A DNA stretch of 64,000 nucleotides from Glandiceps talaboti (lineage: Eukaryota > Hemichordata > Enteropneusta > Spengelidae). A program made the translations under genes and the position numbers. How positions within the stretch are numbered: the stretch's first letter is position 1; each line of letters opens with the position of its first letter. The notes beneath the pieces are model-generated. The model was not told the DNA's origin, did no database searches, and worked only from the letters and a program-made list of their open reading frames with translations. Shown piece after piece: positions 23,872 through 34,685 of the stretch. The stretch covers positions 9,903,494 through 9,967,493 of the forward strand of contig NC_135552.1 in NCBI RefSeq assembly GCF_964340395.1. The letters are read 5' to 3'.

Positions 23872-23902
23872 AACGGACAACACATGTACAGTATGTGACC
23901 AG

Positions 23903-23920
23903 ACTCAGTGGCTACCGAAG
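23903..23920 (-). promoter_or_regulatory. Conserved block upstream of GLYAT-like copy 3
   Basis: ACTCAGTGGCTACCGAAG, 32 bases before the ATG, is a weaker match to the blocks before copies 1 and 2. The core GTGGCTACC aligns with TGGCGACCAC. Confidence 0.3.
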
Positions 23921-24030
23921 ATCATATAGTTACCGAAACAGACTGTGCGTTCAGTAAACAGGTGCACTATTACGTATTCGTGAAAATGAAACCACCAGGT
24001 CACTGTTAAAGCATAAACCCTACATGAATG

Positions 24031-24720
24031 TCGGTGAGCAAAGGGTACTCACATGGCTGTATGTAATTTCATATTACGTAGTCGACCTAGAAACGTTTTA
24101 GCAATATATAAATCGTTTATTCAGTACTGGTGTCCACCGGCCAAAAGGTACAAACCTTAACTATACATAAATGAACAGATCACTTGAAAATAATAAATTA
24201 GTCCCACGTAGGGGACAGTAGGCATCTCACAGTTTCTACTAGCAACTTCTCTAAGTTTAGTAGCATACAATATATATCCACATACTTTTCTGAGAGTGTT
24301 AACCTTGCGATACGACAGAAGTAGTACAAATTTATTATGCAGCGGGGATTATAAAAATGATTGGCAATGCATTTTGACCTTATAAAAGTGTAAAATGGGC
24401 ATAGAAGTAAGAAGTGGAATTCATCCTCTACTTGATTTAAATTACACATTTCACAAAGTCTCTCTACTCTTGTTGGAGTATCATTCCGACGACCAGTTTC
24501 AATTTTCAAAGTATGTGTAGAGGTTCTAAATTTAATTTGTATAGCATCAATTTGAATATTGATTTATCAAGAGAGGTTAAATAAGGTTCCAGAGACAATT
24601 TCTTTTTAAATAAGCATAACTTGTGACAATACACGTACGGTTAGCAAAAGGTACTCAAATGACTGTACGGATGTAATTTAATATTACCTACTTGACCTAG
24701 AAATGTTTTAGCAATACACC
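24031..24720. repeat. Pair of ~80-bp direct repeats flanking the LINE remnant
   Basis: 24031-24108 and 24640-24716 share the ordered blocks 'agcaaa.ggtactca.atg', 'atgtaattt.atatta', 'gacctagaaa.gttttagcaa'. About 15% of positions differ. They could be ends of an inserted unit or a small duplication. Confidence 0.55.
24198..24560 (-). pseudogene. 3' remnant of a non-LTR (LINE) retrotransposon ORF2
   Basis: The minus-strand frame reads 'LKIETGRRNDTPTRVERLC' followed by 'CEMCNLNQVEDEFHFLLLCP' and further residues to a stop at 24198. This pattern (IETGR, then CxxC, E-D-E-x-HFL-x3-C-P-x-Y) is the C-terminal end of LINE reverse-transcriptase proteins, after the RT and thumb regions. A stop lies just upstream (near 24560), and the RT core and endonuclease are missing. 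It is a 5'-truncated dead copy. Confidence 0.75.
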
Positions 24721-25912
24721 GTGTTAGTAACATCAGTGTACGGCAAATTGAAGCAGTATCTAGAGTTTTGAGGCCAGTATTTAGTATTTACAGTGACGTT
24801 AAACAAGATGAGTTTTAATGTAAAATATTCTGAATTTAAAAGTGAAAGGTTTCAAATTCGGGCTTATGTGATATTTCCATTCCTTGTTTCGATAAAAATT
24901 AGCACACTATAAGAAGACTCGTTGACAAGCTTATCATATACTTGGAATATATTCTAAGTTTAGTTAAAATACACATCAAAGTTTGAAACGATATTTTGAG
25001 GACAAACGCGGGAAATCTCTATTTGCTAAATTTGTTTATAATCTTAAACAAAGACATAATTTTTTTAATACAAGGAAACACATTTTACATCAGAATATTA
25101 GGTTAACATTTAGTAATAAGTGGATTATAATATTAGAACATTTTGGAGATAATTCATGTTTAGTTTAGTCTAGAGTACATGTATATTTTATTTGATTCCA
25201 AAAACATCGTATGTATTAGTTCGTTATCGTGTGTTGTCGCTCAAGGTCCACATTTACAGTATTATCTCCCTTGCACTTTATATTAAATGGTCTGACTTAT
25301 ACAAAGATTAAACTAGACTTTCATTCTAAAGCTCTACTGAAACCTGTCTGTCCTTGTCACAGACTTGTCACCTCGTCCACCTCTATCTTCTACTCAAATC
25401 TAACTCCGTCTAACTCTGGCTCCGCTCTGACAGAAATCTAAAAGTTCAACTGAACACAGAAACCTGTCACTCTTTTCTCCTGAATTATCTTTAGTTATTC
25501 TCCCACATTTTATCCAAATACAAATGTATCATATTAAGATTCGACGTTTCTTTCATTCCGTCGAATGATTTATGGTGAAATCAAAGTTAATGTCAAACAA
25601 AGAAGACAGTTTTTTTAAGCTCACAATATAAACGAATGCAGTATAAAAAGTTTGACACAGACCGATCATGATGTATCCATCATCTGATAGTGAGAGTCTC
25701 ATTATAGAGTCATACGTAATCACTTGTTGCGTGTTAAGAACTATCGACTATCGTAGCTAACATATCTAAGCGTTCTGATTCCGGTTACTAGTGTAATCAT
25801 AACCTAAATAGTTGTTATAGTTAAATACATAATTAAATTGACTGTAACACATGCTTCAATACAGTAAAATTTCATACATTGAATAATTATCTCTCTGACA
25901 ATACAATTGTCA
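24721..25912. other. Intergenic spacer
   Basis: No gene is recognised. A 61-residue plus-strand frame at 24983-25168 (Lys/Phe/Asn-rich) could be another transposon scrap but has no defining motif. Confidence 0.35.
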
Positions 25913-26824
25913 CTACAGTTTGGAGTCTACGGAAATGTAATTGTTAGAAATCTTTCTGAAATATGTACGATTAACTTGATGCACGACAGGGATGTCGAGT
26001 GGTGATTTCTTGATTGTATGCTGTGTTGGTGCGTTATCATCTTCTGTGATGAAGCACAACTTGTAACCATACTCGGGGAGTCGTGACGTCATTTGCGAGT
26101 GCATCTGCATTAATTTCATATTCCTGAACTCCGGTAAGGTATAGGCAAAACCGACGACCCCGTGCTGCTTGACCATAGACCAAGACACTGGGTCATCCCG
26201 ATCAGGTGTATAAACAGCGATAGACGGAAACTCTTCGATTATTTTACGAATAATCGGAGCAGAGGTCATTGAGGAAAGGAAAGTATTCGATGCAACAAGT
26301 CCTGCATGTTCAGGCTTGAGTGATGCTATTTTATATCCTGGTGGGGGTGCTGGTGCGTTCCTTTGCATATGTGCTATGGTAGTTTTGTCGAAATTGGCAA
26401 CGTATAAAGGCCGGGCAAAGTTCTTGCGTACTTTGTACCCATTTGCCTTCATGTACTCGGTAATAGTCGGGAGAAATTTACCATTAAAATCCTCGAACAA
26501 GATATTGTTGGTATGGTATCTACCGTCCAGTCCTCGCCCTTCAGCAACACCGACTTGGTGTAGCAATGATTTCAGTCCTCGTTGGTCTTCACAGTACACG
26601 AACCAAGAACCGTCGTCAATATTATCAGTTAGTGCACTTGGAGAGTGACATAGTACCGTTGTACAATTCACCATACTGACGTCATCAACAAATACCTGTG
26701 TTTTATCCCATTTCTTGTCTCGAACATGTCTCACAAGATAATACACAAGTAAAGATTCTGGTTGTTTGGTCTCCAGGTGACGTAAAAGAAGTCCAAGGAT
26801 TTTTGGATCTGTAGATATATCCAT
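25913..26824 (-). CDS. Glycine N-acyltransferase-like protein, copy 4
   Basis: Single-exon gene of 303 residues starting MDIS, and the most divergent member of the array. It keeps the N-terminal block KKWDKTQVFVDDVSMVNC and DDGSWFVYCEDQ, and the C-terminal blocks 'EFPSIAVYTPDRDDPVSW', 'FAYTLPEFR' and 'YGYKLCFITEDDNAPTQHTI'. The presumed catalytic Glu is present in LPEFR, with Phe replacing Tyr. An insertion (MQRNAPAPPPGYK) lengthens the linker between the halves. It lies outside the satellite-rich part of the cluster. It may be closest to the ancestral gene, or a paralogue that escaped conversion. Confidence 0.85.
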   Translation of the reverse strand: MDISTDPKILGLLLRHLETKQPESLLVYYLVRHVRDKKWDKTQVFVDDVSMVNCTTVLCHSPSALTDNIDDGSWFVYCEDQRGLKSLLHQVGVAEGRGLDGRYHTNNILFEDFNGKFLPTITEYMKANGYKVRKNFARPLYVANFDKTTIAHMQRNAPAPPPGYKIASLKPEHAGLVASNTFLSSMTSAPIIRKIIEEFPSIAVYTPDRDDPVSWSMVKQHGVVGFAYTLPEFRNMKLMQMHSQMTSRLPEYGYKLCFITEDDNAPTQHTIKKSPLDIPVVHQVNRTYFRKISNNYISVDSKL

Positions 26825-26843
26825 TTTCGATACTGGAGGAAAT

Positions 26844-26860
26844 AAAGCAATGGCTACAGA
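26844..26860 (-). promoter_or_regulatory. Conserved block upstream of GLYAT-like copy 4
   Basis: AAGCAATGGCTACAGAT, 20 bases before the ATG, shares CAATGGCNAC with the copy-2 block. Confidence 0.3.
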
Positions 26861-28570
26861 TTAGGTATCATTCATGTCATTTGCACAAACCTTTGAACTC
26901 TGTTCCATGAACGCATTTACATAGGAGTGAAAGTTCAAAACAGAGTTAGCAGCAGGGGAAGTGGCATGGCGGACTTAGTTATGTTTAAGAAAACGCATAA
27001 AACGAACAAATAAAAAACAAACGACATTTTTACACAAAACTGAAGGACAAGTTAGTTGAAAATCAATATCAACAATGTTTCTATACAAGAATAATGTTTT
27101 CCCTATTTGAAATGTCACTATTGTCATAACCTTACCTCTCGGATTGTGACAATATATCCCGGCAATAAACATGTTGTTGTTTTGTTTATTTTGTGTTTTC
27201 TTAAACATAAACAAACGAAGCCTGAGCCCCGTGTGGTTAGGATAACTGAACAAGTGTTAGCCGAAGTCCTTCAAGACTACAGGTAGGCTATTATATGTCC
27301 TATCATGTACACGTAGTTCAAACCCCTGGACACGCATTGCCCCATGGGAGTTTAGCAGGCATGCATACTAAACAACACGGAAGAACATAGATATTGGTGT
27401 TTGTTTTATTAATCATAACTTGCACTGATGGGACAATTAACACCTAATGTGTACTACTCTTCGAAATTACTGATAACATTGATAAGCTACATTTTTTCTG
27501 AAAGTAAGACAAGGTTGCATGTGCAGTGAAGAAAATATATTTATTACAATATTGTTACCACATTTGCATATAATAATAACACTGTGCACACATGTTAAAA
27601 TTTACATATTAACTTACACTTATTATCAAAAATTGCAATACAATTCATTTACGTGTGACAAGGAAGTTGGACGGAGACAATGTTTTCACTCCACTCTGTC
27701 TGTTTGTATGTCTCTCTCTCTGTTAGCAGGATATCTCAAAACTTTACACGGCTGGATTTAGATGAAACAGTGCATACAAATTGCTTATGAGACAAGGATC
27801 AACTGATTTGATATCAGTGGCGATTTAGTCTGACTTGCATCCAGTTATACTTGGAAGGATTCTTTATCATTCTGAGACTAGGCATTGGTGGAGGTTTGCA
27901 TTTTATTCTCAGTACCTGCAATATCATTTTACCACATGCAGTAGGTCAAAATAGATCAAGTACATTGACTTATTCTCATGTGTTCCTACAGTAAAAAAAT
28001 ATGTAGTATGTGGAACTCATCCTATGGTGACAAAACAAAACAAACGAAATGATATGATGATTCTTTTCGTCAGGTGCCTAGGTAGTAAAATTCTATTTCT
28101 GGTGATAACTAAAATTGAACACTCTCAAAGTTGAATGGGAAGACAATACTCTTTTGACAAGAAAATACTTGTAGAAACGGCTTATATAAAAATACCCCAG
28201 CCCAGACTGAATAATATAGGAAATACATCTTTTTATGAGGATCATATCATATGTTAATTTAAAAACAACACAAATTTCAAAAAACATTCTATACTAATGC
28301 AATATACACATATAACATTCTCCTGTATATATTGTAACTTGATGTTATGAATTGGTGTTCACACATACACACACACCAAAAGTGCAACAATCCTAATTCT
28401 TAAATAACAAGAAACAAAAACAAAGACAGATTGTTTTCAAATTTAACATCTCATAAGTTTAAGTTTTTTCTTGAAACAAATTACATAGCAAGATTGTTTG
28501 AGTAGAATTCATCATATGATTCTATTTAAGATCAATTCTGGGGTCATATTCAGAAACCAAATAAATTTAC
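26861..28570. other. Intergenic spacer
   Basis: AT-rich, with no recognisable gene or array. A near-palindromic 'gtttaagaaaacgcataaaac' to 'gttttgtttattttgtg..cttaaac' pairing (26982 and 27176-27211) is weak. Confidence 0.35.
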
Positions 28571-29170
28571 ACTTAATTTGCATGTTGTATGTATTGTAAA
28601 GGTGGGGTTTGAAGTCTGGGAATTTGCATGTTGAATTCAGTAGAACAGGTTTAGTCTGAAGTGTGGAAATTTGCATGTTGTATTCAGTAGAACAGGTGTC
28701 GTTTGAAGTCTGGAAATTTGCATGTTGTATTCAGTAGAACAGGTGCAGTTTGAAGTGTGGAAATTTGCATGCTGTATTCAGTAGAACAGGTGTGGTTTGA
28801 AGTCTGGAAATGTGCATGTTGTATTCAGTAGAACAGGTGCAGTTTGAAGTGTGGAAATTTGCATGCTGTATTCTGTAGAACAGGTGTGGTTTGAAGTCTG
28901 GAAATGTGCATGTTGTATTCAGTAGAACAGGTGTGGTTTGAAGTGTGGAAATTTGCATGTTGTATTCAGTAGAACAGGTGTGGTTTGAAGTGTGGAAATT
29001 TGCATGTTGTATTCAGTAGAACAGGTGTGGTTTGAAGTGTGGAAATTTGCATGTTGCATTCAGTAGAACAGGTGTGGTTTGAAGTATGAAAATTTGCATG
29101 TTGTATTCAGTAGAACAGGTGTGGTTTGAAGTGTGGAAATTTGCATGTTGCATTCAGTAGAACAGGTGAT
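28571..29170. repeat. 47-bp minisatellite carrying octamer and E-box motifs
   Basis: About 12 units, each reading 'gtgtggaaatttgcatgttg' then 'tattcagtagaacaggtg' then 'tggtttgaa'. Each unit contains ATTTGCAT, the reverse complement of the octamer ATGCAAAT; it is mutated to ATGTGCAT in the units near 28808 and 28902. Each also contains the E-box CAGGTG. Single-base variants (GTCTGG/GTGTGG, TGCTG/TGTTG) alternate between neighbouring units. Confidence 0.9.
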
Positions 29171-29519
29171 ATCAAAATCAAACAATATAAAAAACACCAA
29201 CTTGTATACCTTGGGATTTGTTCATGTCAGTAAATCATTAAAATACATGTATATACTAGTATACAAAAACATCAAGTTTACATTAAAATTGAGCAGAAAG
29301 AGTTGTATTAGATTAGTAATTCTTCCTTTGAAAAATGAGTTTTACTTCTTTTCCTAATTCAATCTAATTTGGATTGTGACATAGCAGAGTGGAGGTTCTT
29401 TACTACGATTTGTATAAATTATAGATTTTATCAAAGAGTATCAAGATGTCTCATTAAAGGATGGAAAAATGTTTGATTAAAAAAAACTGGTTTGCTATTA
29501 TTTTGATATGACTTGGTAC

Positions 29520-29790
29520 TTCACAAGCAAAGTTGAACACATTCAAACAAAAAATATATATATTTATATAACCTGGTTGTTCTAAGTCATGACAATGCAT
29601 GTATGCTATGCCTCCTCATAAGTGAAGTTGAACACATTCAAACAAAAAAATATGGGATTTATACTCTGATTATTTTATATCATGACAATGCATGTATATT
29701 ATACATGTACCTCCTTATAAGTCAAGTTGAACACATTCAAACAAAAAAATACGGGATTTATACAGTGGTTGTTCTATCTCTGTGATGACA
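29520..29790. repeat. ~95-bp tandem repeat, three copies
   Basis: Units share 'aagt.aagttgaacacattc', 'aaacaaaaaaatatgggattt' and 'catgacaatgcatgtat'. The third unit is truncated on its right. Confidence 0.75.
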
Positions 29791-29794
29791 ATGA

Positions 29795-29965
29795 GCATCA
29801 GCTTTCTTGGTTCTGCAGTGCTCAAATATGAATAAAAAACATTCAAAGTTTTGATAACTCATCCCAATATTTCATACATTTGTAAACATGCTCATGCAGG
29901 TATAATTACATTATTTTCCAATATCTTTCTGCTGGAAAATACTCATGACCTAAAGGGTGAGATCA
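29795..29965. repeat. Dispersed repeat, family also at 49950-50140
   Basis: The shared order is 'tt.tgcagtgctca.at', 'acattcaaa', 'gcaggtataattacatta' against 'taggtataattataata', and 'aatactcatgacctaaaggg' against 'aatacacattaccctaaggg'. It has no coding content. Confidence 0.5.
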
Positions 29966-30101
29966 GTATTTCAATGTAGGATAAAGTTTTAATCTGGAGC
30001 TCTGCTTTAGATTCAAAAACATTAAGGTTTTCTAAGATTGAACACATTACTAAAACTGTTTGAAATCACTTATGCCTGATATTTTCAGTATCATGCAAAT
30101 A

Positions 30102-30216
30102 GCTAGTCTAGTTCCTGATGACTGTGTTCTGATTTTACACTATGTTATTTTTACACATTATGTGTGAAGATAACGAAGTGTAAAAATGTAACACGGTCGT
30201 CAGGAACTAGACTAGC
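30102..30216. mobile_element. Palindromic MITE, 115 bp
   Basis: The two halves are imperfect inverted repeats nearly to the centre. Both ends are GCTAGTCTAGTTCCTGA in inverted orientation. A 5-bp target duplication AAATA flanks it at 30097-30101 and 30217-30221. The 13-base terminus and 5-bp duplication match the element at 2891-3256, of which this is probably a deleted, foldback derivative. Confidence 0.8.
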
Positions 30217-30865
30217 AAATAGCCAATCACTATCGGGATGTGGTAAAGAGTATTATGCAATGAAATGGAATGCGAACTCTGCTTGGTGAGTGTGACAAAC
30301 AGAAACTACAAAATGGAAGTGACTGTGACTTCCCTAGAGGAAACACTATAATAGTCAGCAGCAAAACATTTTGAAATAGTACTAGTGCTAATTATAATTT
30401 CTAGTTAAATACTTTTTTCTTTCAAAAATATGTCACACTTTATATAATGTTGTCCGTGTTTGATATGTTACAGTACACAAGATATGTACAACTATTTACG
30501 AAGTTATGATTTATTTAAGAATTTGTACAAAGCAATTATTCATAGCCAAACTATTAACATTTATTACACCAAAACTTCAGGACGGTGGGGGAGTCTTGAT
30601 TATAACTTTATAATTCTCAAACTTAAAATCTATTCTTGTTTTAATAATTCACTTTTGATATCAATTTCAAAATTACTAATTGCATTATTCCTATAATACA
30701 GTATTTATATTCCACTAAAATAAGTACATTGTTGGATTATGCTGGGATAAGTTGTAATTTTTATAAACATTTGAAAAAAGTTTTGGGTGGGTACCCATAT
30801 CAGCTTGACTTACACAAACTAGTATTGTTATAAAGGATACCTAGCAATATTACACATTGGTTTTA

Positions 30866-31062
30866 TTCATCACTTTCACTTATCAGTAACGAGTTGGCAT
30901 TTATCTGAAATTGGGCAGAAGCGACGTGGGGGCCGTTCTAGGGGACTTCTGTTACACATATTGTTGACTGTGTATTGTTGTACATTTACAATAACAATAG
31001 AAACAGTTGACAATACGTTTAACAGAAGTTGTCAAAGAAGGCACGTATGTCACTTCCACCTA
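30866..31062. repeat. Dispersed repeat, related copy at 48757-48960
   Basis: Both copies contain the order 'ttcat.actttcactta.cagta', 'gagtt.g.attatctgaa', 'ggc.gaag.gac', then 'gttgactgt/aacagttgac'-type short inverted repeats and 'tttaaca'. This suggests a small interspersed element. Confidence 0.45.
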
Positions 31063-31125
31063 AGTTCTAATCAATGCCAGCTTCATACGGGTTAGTGAAA
31101 GTCAATGAAATTTATCTTGTTAAAG

Positions 31126-31134
31126 TTTTTATTG
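31126..31134 (-). terminator. Candidate polyadenylation signal of the sirtuin gene
   Basis: Minus-strand CAATAAAAAC lies about 225 bases past the stop codon at 31359. It contains AATAAA; use is not shown. Confidence 0.35.
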
Positions 31135-31358
31135 AACACAGTAAATTCATTAGTCATTACAATGACATTAAATCATTGACATTGTTCATTTTATGCTTTT
31201 GTACATCTGATGAAAATGACATTTTCTTATCAGATATGTACAAATCATTTTATCTCAAGTCTAAGGATTGTAATTATAGTGTTATTTACAATTTCTTTCC
31301 TATTTTCCAATCTTGTCAGCCTCCTGTGTAGTCTTTCAATACAACATGATTACAGTGT

Positions 31359-32164
31359 TTATCTCTTCGCAGCTCCTTTCTTCTGTGGTTTGGTTTTATG
31401 AGAAACTTCACAAGGCTTTAAATTCTGTGGTTTCTGGCCTTCACCCTTGATCAACAACTCCAGCTTTTTCTGCATTGGAAAATAAAGAAACATCAAATAT
31501 AATTACGTACTATACTTGCACCAGTATGCACATGTAAAATCATTGTTTGCAAGATAGTGTTACAGTAGTAAGAGAAACATACCATCCTTTTTCAGACCTT
31601 AGCAATAACAATAACAAACCTCTTTTCTGAAGTAAACAATAACAAATTACCTACCCCTTTGCAGAAAACAATTTTTCCACTCAAAATTAATTTGGAGTCA
31701 ATCCCCTTTAGCTAGGCTCCTTTTCAGACAACACATATGCTAAAAGTACACTCCATTTCAAACTCAAATTAACTGTTTCTCAGAAAATGCTTTTCTTCAA
31801 GACATAGAGAATTGCTATTAAGATTTCTATTGGTTGATACATCAGAGTTAATGAAGGTTGCCTTCTAAATGTGAGAAGGAAGTAACATACTTACCTTCAA
31901 ACCCAGCAATTGTGCCAATTCCATTACACCATCATCACAGGTACCAAAATATGCTACATCTCTATAATTATCGTCACTATCATACTTCAATGTTTGACCT
32001 GCTGATATACCTAGAAACATCCCCAAGGCGTCAGCCTAAAAACACAAAATAAACACAAAATATAGATATTGAGATGATGATGATGATGATGATGATAATG
32101 ATGATGATGATGATGATGATGATGATCATGACAACGACGATGATGATGAGGGTGGTGGTGGTGG

Positions 32165-32246
<82 letters not shown>

Positions 32247-33977
32247 ATATCTTGTGATGAAGTACATGTTCTCTTTATTCTTAAAGCTGGTGTCAGCATA
32301 GTGATAGCATTGTTTCAAGCAGTGTTTATTTCCAATAATGCTTCATCCCAGTGTACAGCCGACCTCTCGTAAGCCAGAATGGCATACTTTTATAACTCTA
32401 TTTTACACGATACAGGGTTGGTGAAAGTGATTTTTTGGGTTCCCCAAGCAGAAAGAAATGCAGCTAAGATGGATCTAGCTTTGCCTCGCCCTCCTCCCCT
32501 TTTATGGAGGTAATCACCCAAAGGATACTGGGCTAAACCCTCATAGTGAAAACAATTTCACACTGGCTAATGCCTCTAACAGCGTGTTAGCAACTTTATC
32601 TGATACTCCTAACCCCTAATGTCACAGTTTCCTTCATTTTGTCTGAGTTCTAAAACAAAAAGCTATGCTACAGAGCACATGCACTGGGAATAGTGTTCTT
32701 TAATCTTGCCTGTAGACCAAACAACATCAAATCCACTCACTTCTGCTTCTACAGGTTTATCTCTGTTGATGAGTAGTCTTGGTGTTGTAACAGGTACCCT
32801 GTAAGGTAAGTAAACAATGCATATGTATGTACATAACAGTAAACATTTAAAAAATGTCATGATCAAAGCACAGTACATAACCCTGACATATATTGGCAAC
32901 TGGAATAACTTTAACTCTCTGGGGAACGTACAATCCATTGCAGTTTCTGTCTGTAAGTGCATAAGACTTAATCCTTCACATAGCAACATCCATCCTACCA
33001 CGTCCCCATTTACATAGCTATGTTGAATGGGGCATAGGAGTGGTTCAAACCTTGCCAAAAAAACTGTAATTATTCATAATCAAATGGAAGCGGTGAAACA
33101 ACTTGCAGATTCCAAGATGGCCACTCTAACCATACAACCATGTAAAATTTGATGCAGTTCACATGGAAATCCCCATCAAAATTACATTACATGGCATAGA
33201 AATCTATGCATATTTTACCTGATCTTCATTCTCTGTTACCAGTATTCTAAAACCCTCGCAAACTTCTTTAATTTCATCAACTTTATGCTTTGCTACAAAT
33301 GCAGTACATGATCAGTAAACTGTATATTTCATATTTCAATTAGTTTCACTTCTTGTGGGATTTCTCACCTGAGAGTGCAAACCTTCCCTGCTATATATGG
33401 GACATATAGATACACTACCAAAGAATGTTATCATGAATAACAGTTTTGACTGACCTGTTCACTAGAGATGCAAATGGTTGGACAGCCAATGATGTACCAA
33501 GTATTATCAGCAAGTCACATTTTGGTAAATCCTGTCAACAAAGAAACATGACATAATTATCTCTATATATTTTAGTGGTCCTCAAACTGACATACCTCCT
33601 TACTTACTATGCATGTAATTGCACAACACAAAGTCTCATTCAAACCTTACTGACATACATATAACAGTTACTGAAAATTCTCCATATATTGTGACAGCAG
33701 ATTGAAAAATAGGTCAAAAGTAATTTAATAATGCTTGAATGCATCCATGTACATCAAATGGCTAAACTTCACTTTGTAGTGACTATGAGTTTTATCACAG
33801 CAAAGTCGTAAATTATATAAACAACAACTCTCATAGGTGTGAAGGATCTCAAATATAATATTGTGTGAGTGTTGCATGTTTGAATCCTATATTCTTGCAT
33901 TAAGTTTTTTTCTAAATGGAGCTATTAGGGTTAGATAGGCTCATGGCTTTTCTCCGAAACAACTTTTCCTATGGTTA

Positions 33978-34045
<68 letters not shown>

Positions 34046-34645
34046 AGTTGTATCAAACTGAAGATCATATGAAGGAAATAGCTTATGATAATTTAGGGCA
34101 GAGTTCATTGAGAGTCGATGCCAAAATATCCAAATATCAATGCACTCTTCCACCACATGTAAACAAAATACAAACACAACTTACTTCTTCTGCTCTCTTT
34201 CCAAACCTAGCTGGGAGATTTTCACCAAACATTACAATACCTAAATGAATGAATACAATGTAATATGGACAATTTAGTTTCACTCTACTTATCAAAATAG
34301 TACCTTATTGCACACTTTCCTTTTTTAGATTTTCAGCCAATTTTCTGTCTATTATTGTTACAAGCATTTCCGTAGTTTTCTCATTTTTTTTTAATTTATC
34401 TTTTTTTCTGGCATTAGATATCATCTTGTGGAATTATTAGGACAGTTGATGACATACTAGGGGTTTTCTGTAAGTATATATGTATATACTGTATTACTTT
34501 ACCTGGTCTGATGACAGCACTGCACTTTGTACATTTGGGTATTTTATCGGCATCTACTTCATCTGTAAAAATGTTTGAAGAATATCATATGTCTAACAAG
34601 TGTTTTGATATACATAATTTTGCCATTATATATCTATAAAGATGC

Positions 34646-34685
<40 letters not shown>

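Noticed and set aside
24983-25168. 61-residue Lys/Phe-rich plus-strand frame
   Set aside because: It looks vaguely protein-like but has no motif, no splice sites and no repeat partner in the window.
28571-29170. CRISPR-like array (regular 47-bp spacing)
   Set aside because: The whole unit repeats with no unique spacers, and the window is eukaryotic; it is a minisatellite.
30102-30216. microRNA precursor
   Set aside because: The palindrome is flanked by a 5-bp duplication and has transposon termini shared with another element, so a MITE explains it better.
32031-32318. Poly-Ile and poly-Met/Val frames
   Set aside because: Translation of the GAT microsatellite inside a sirtuin intron.
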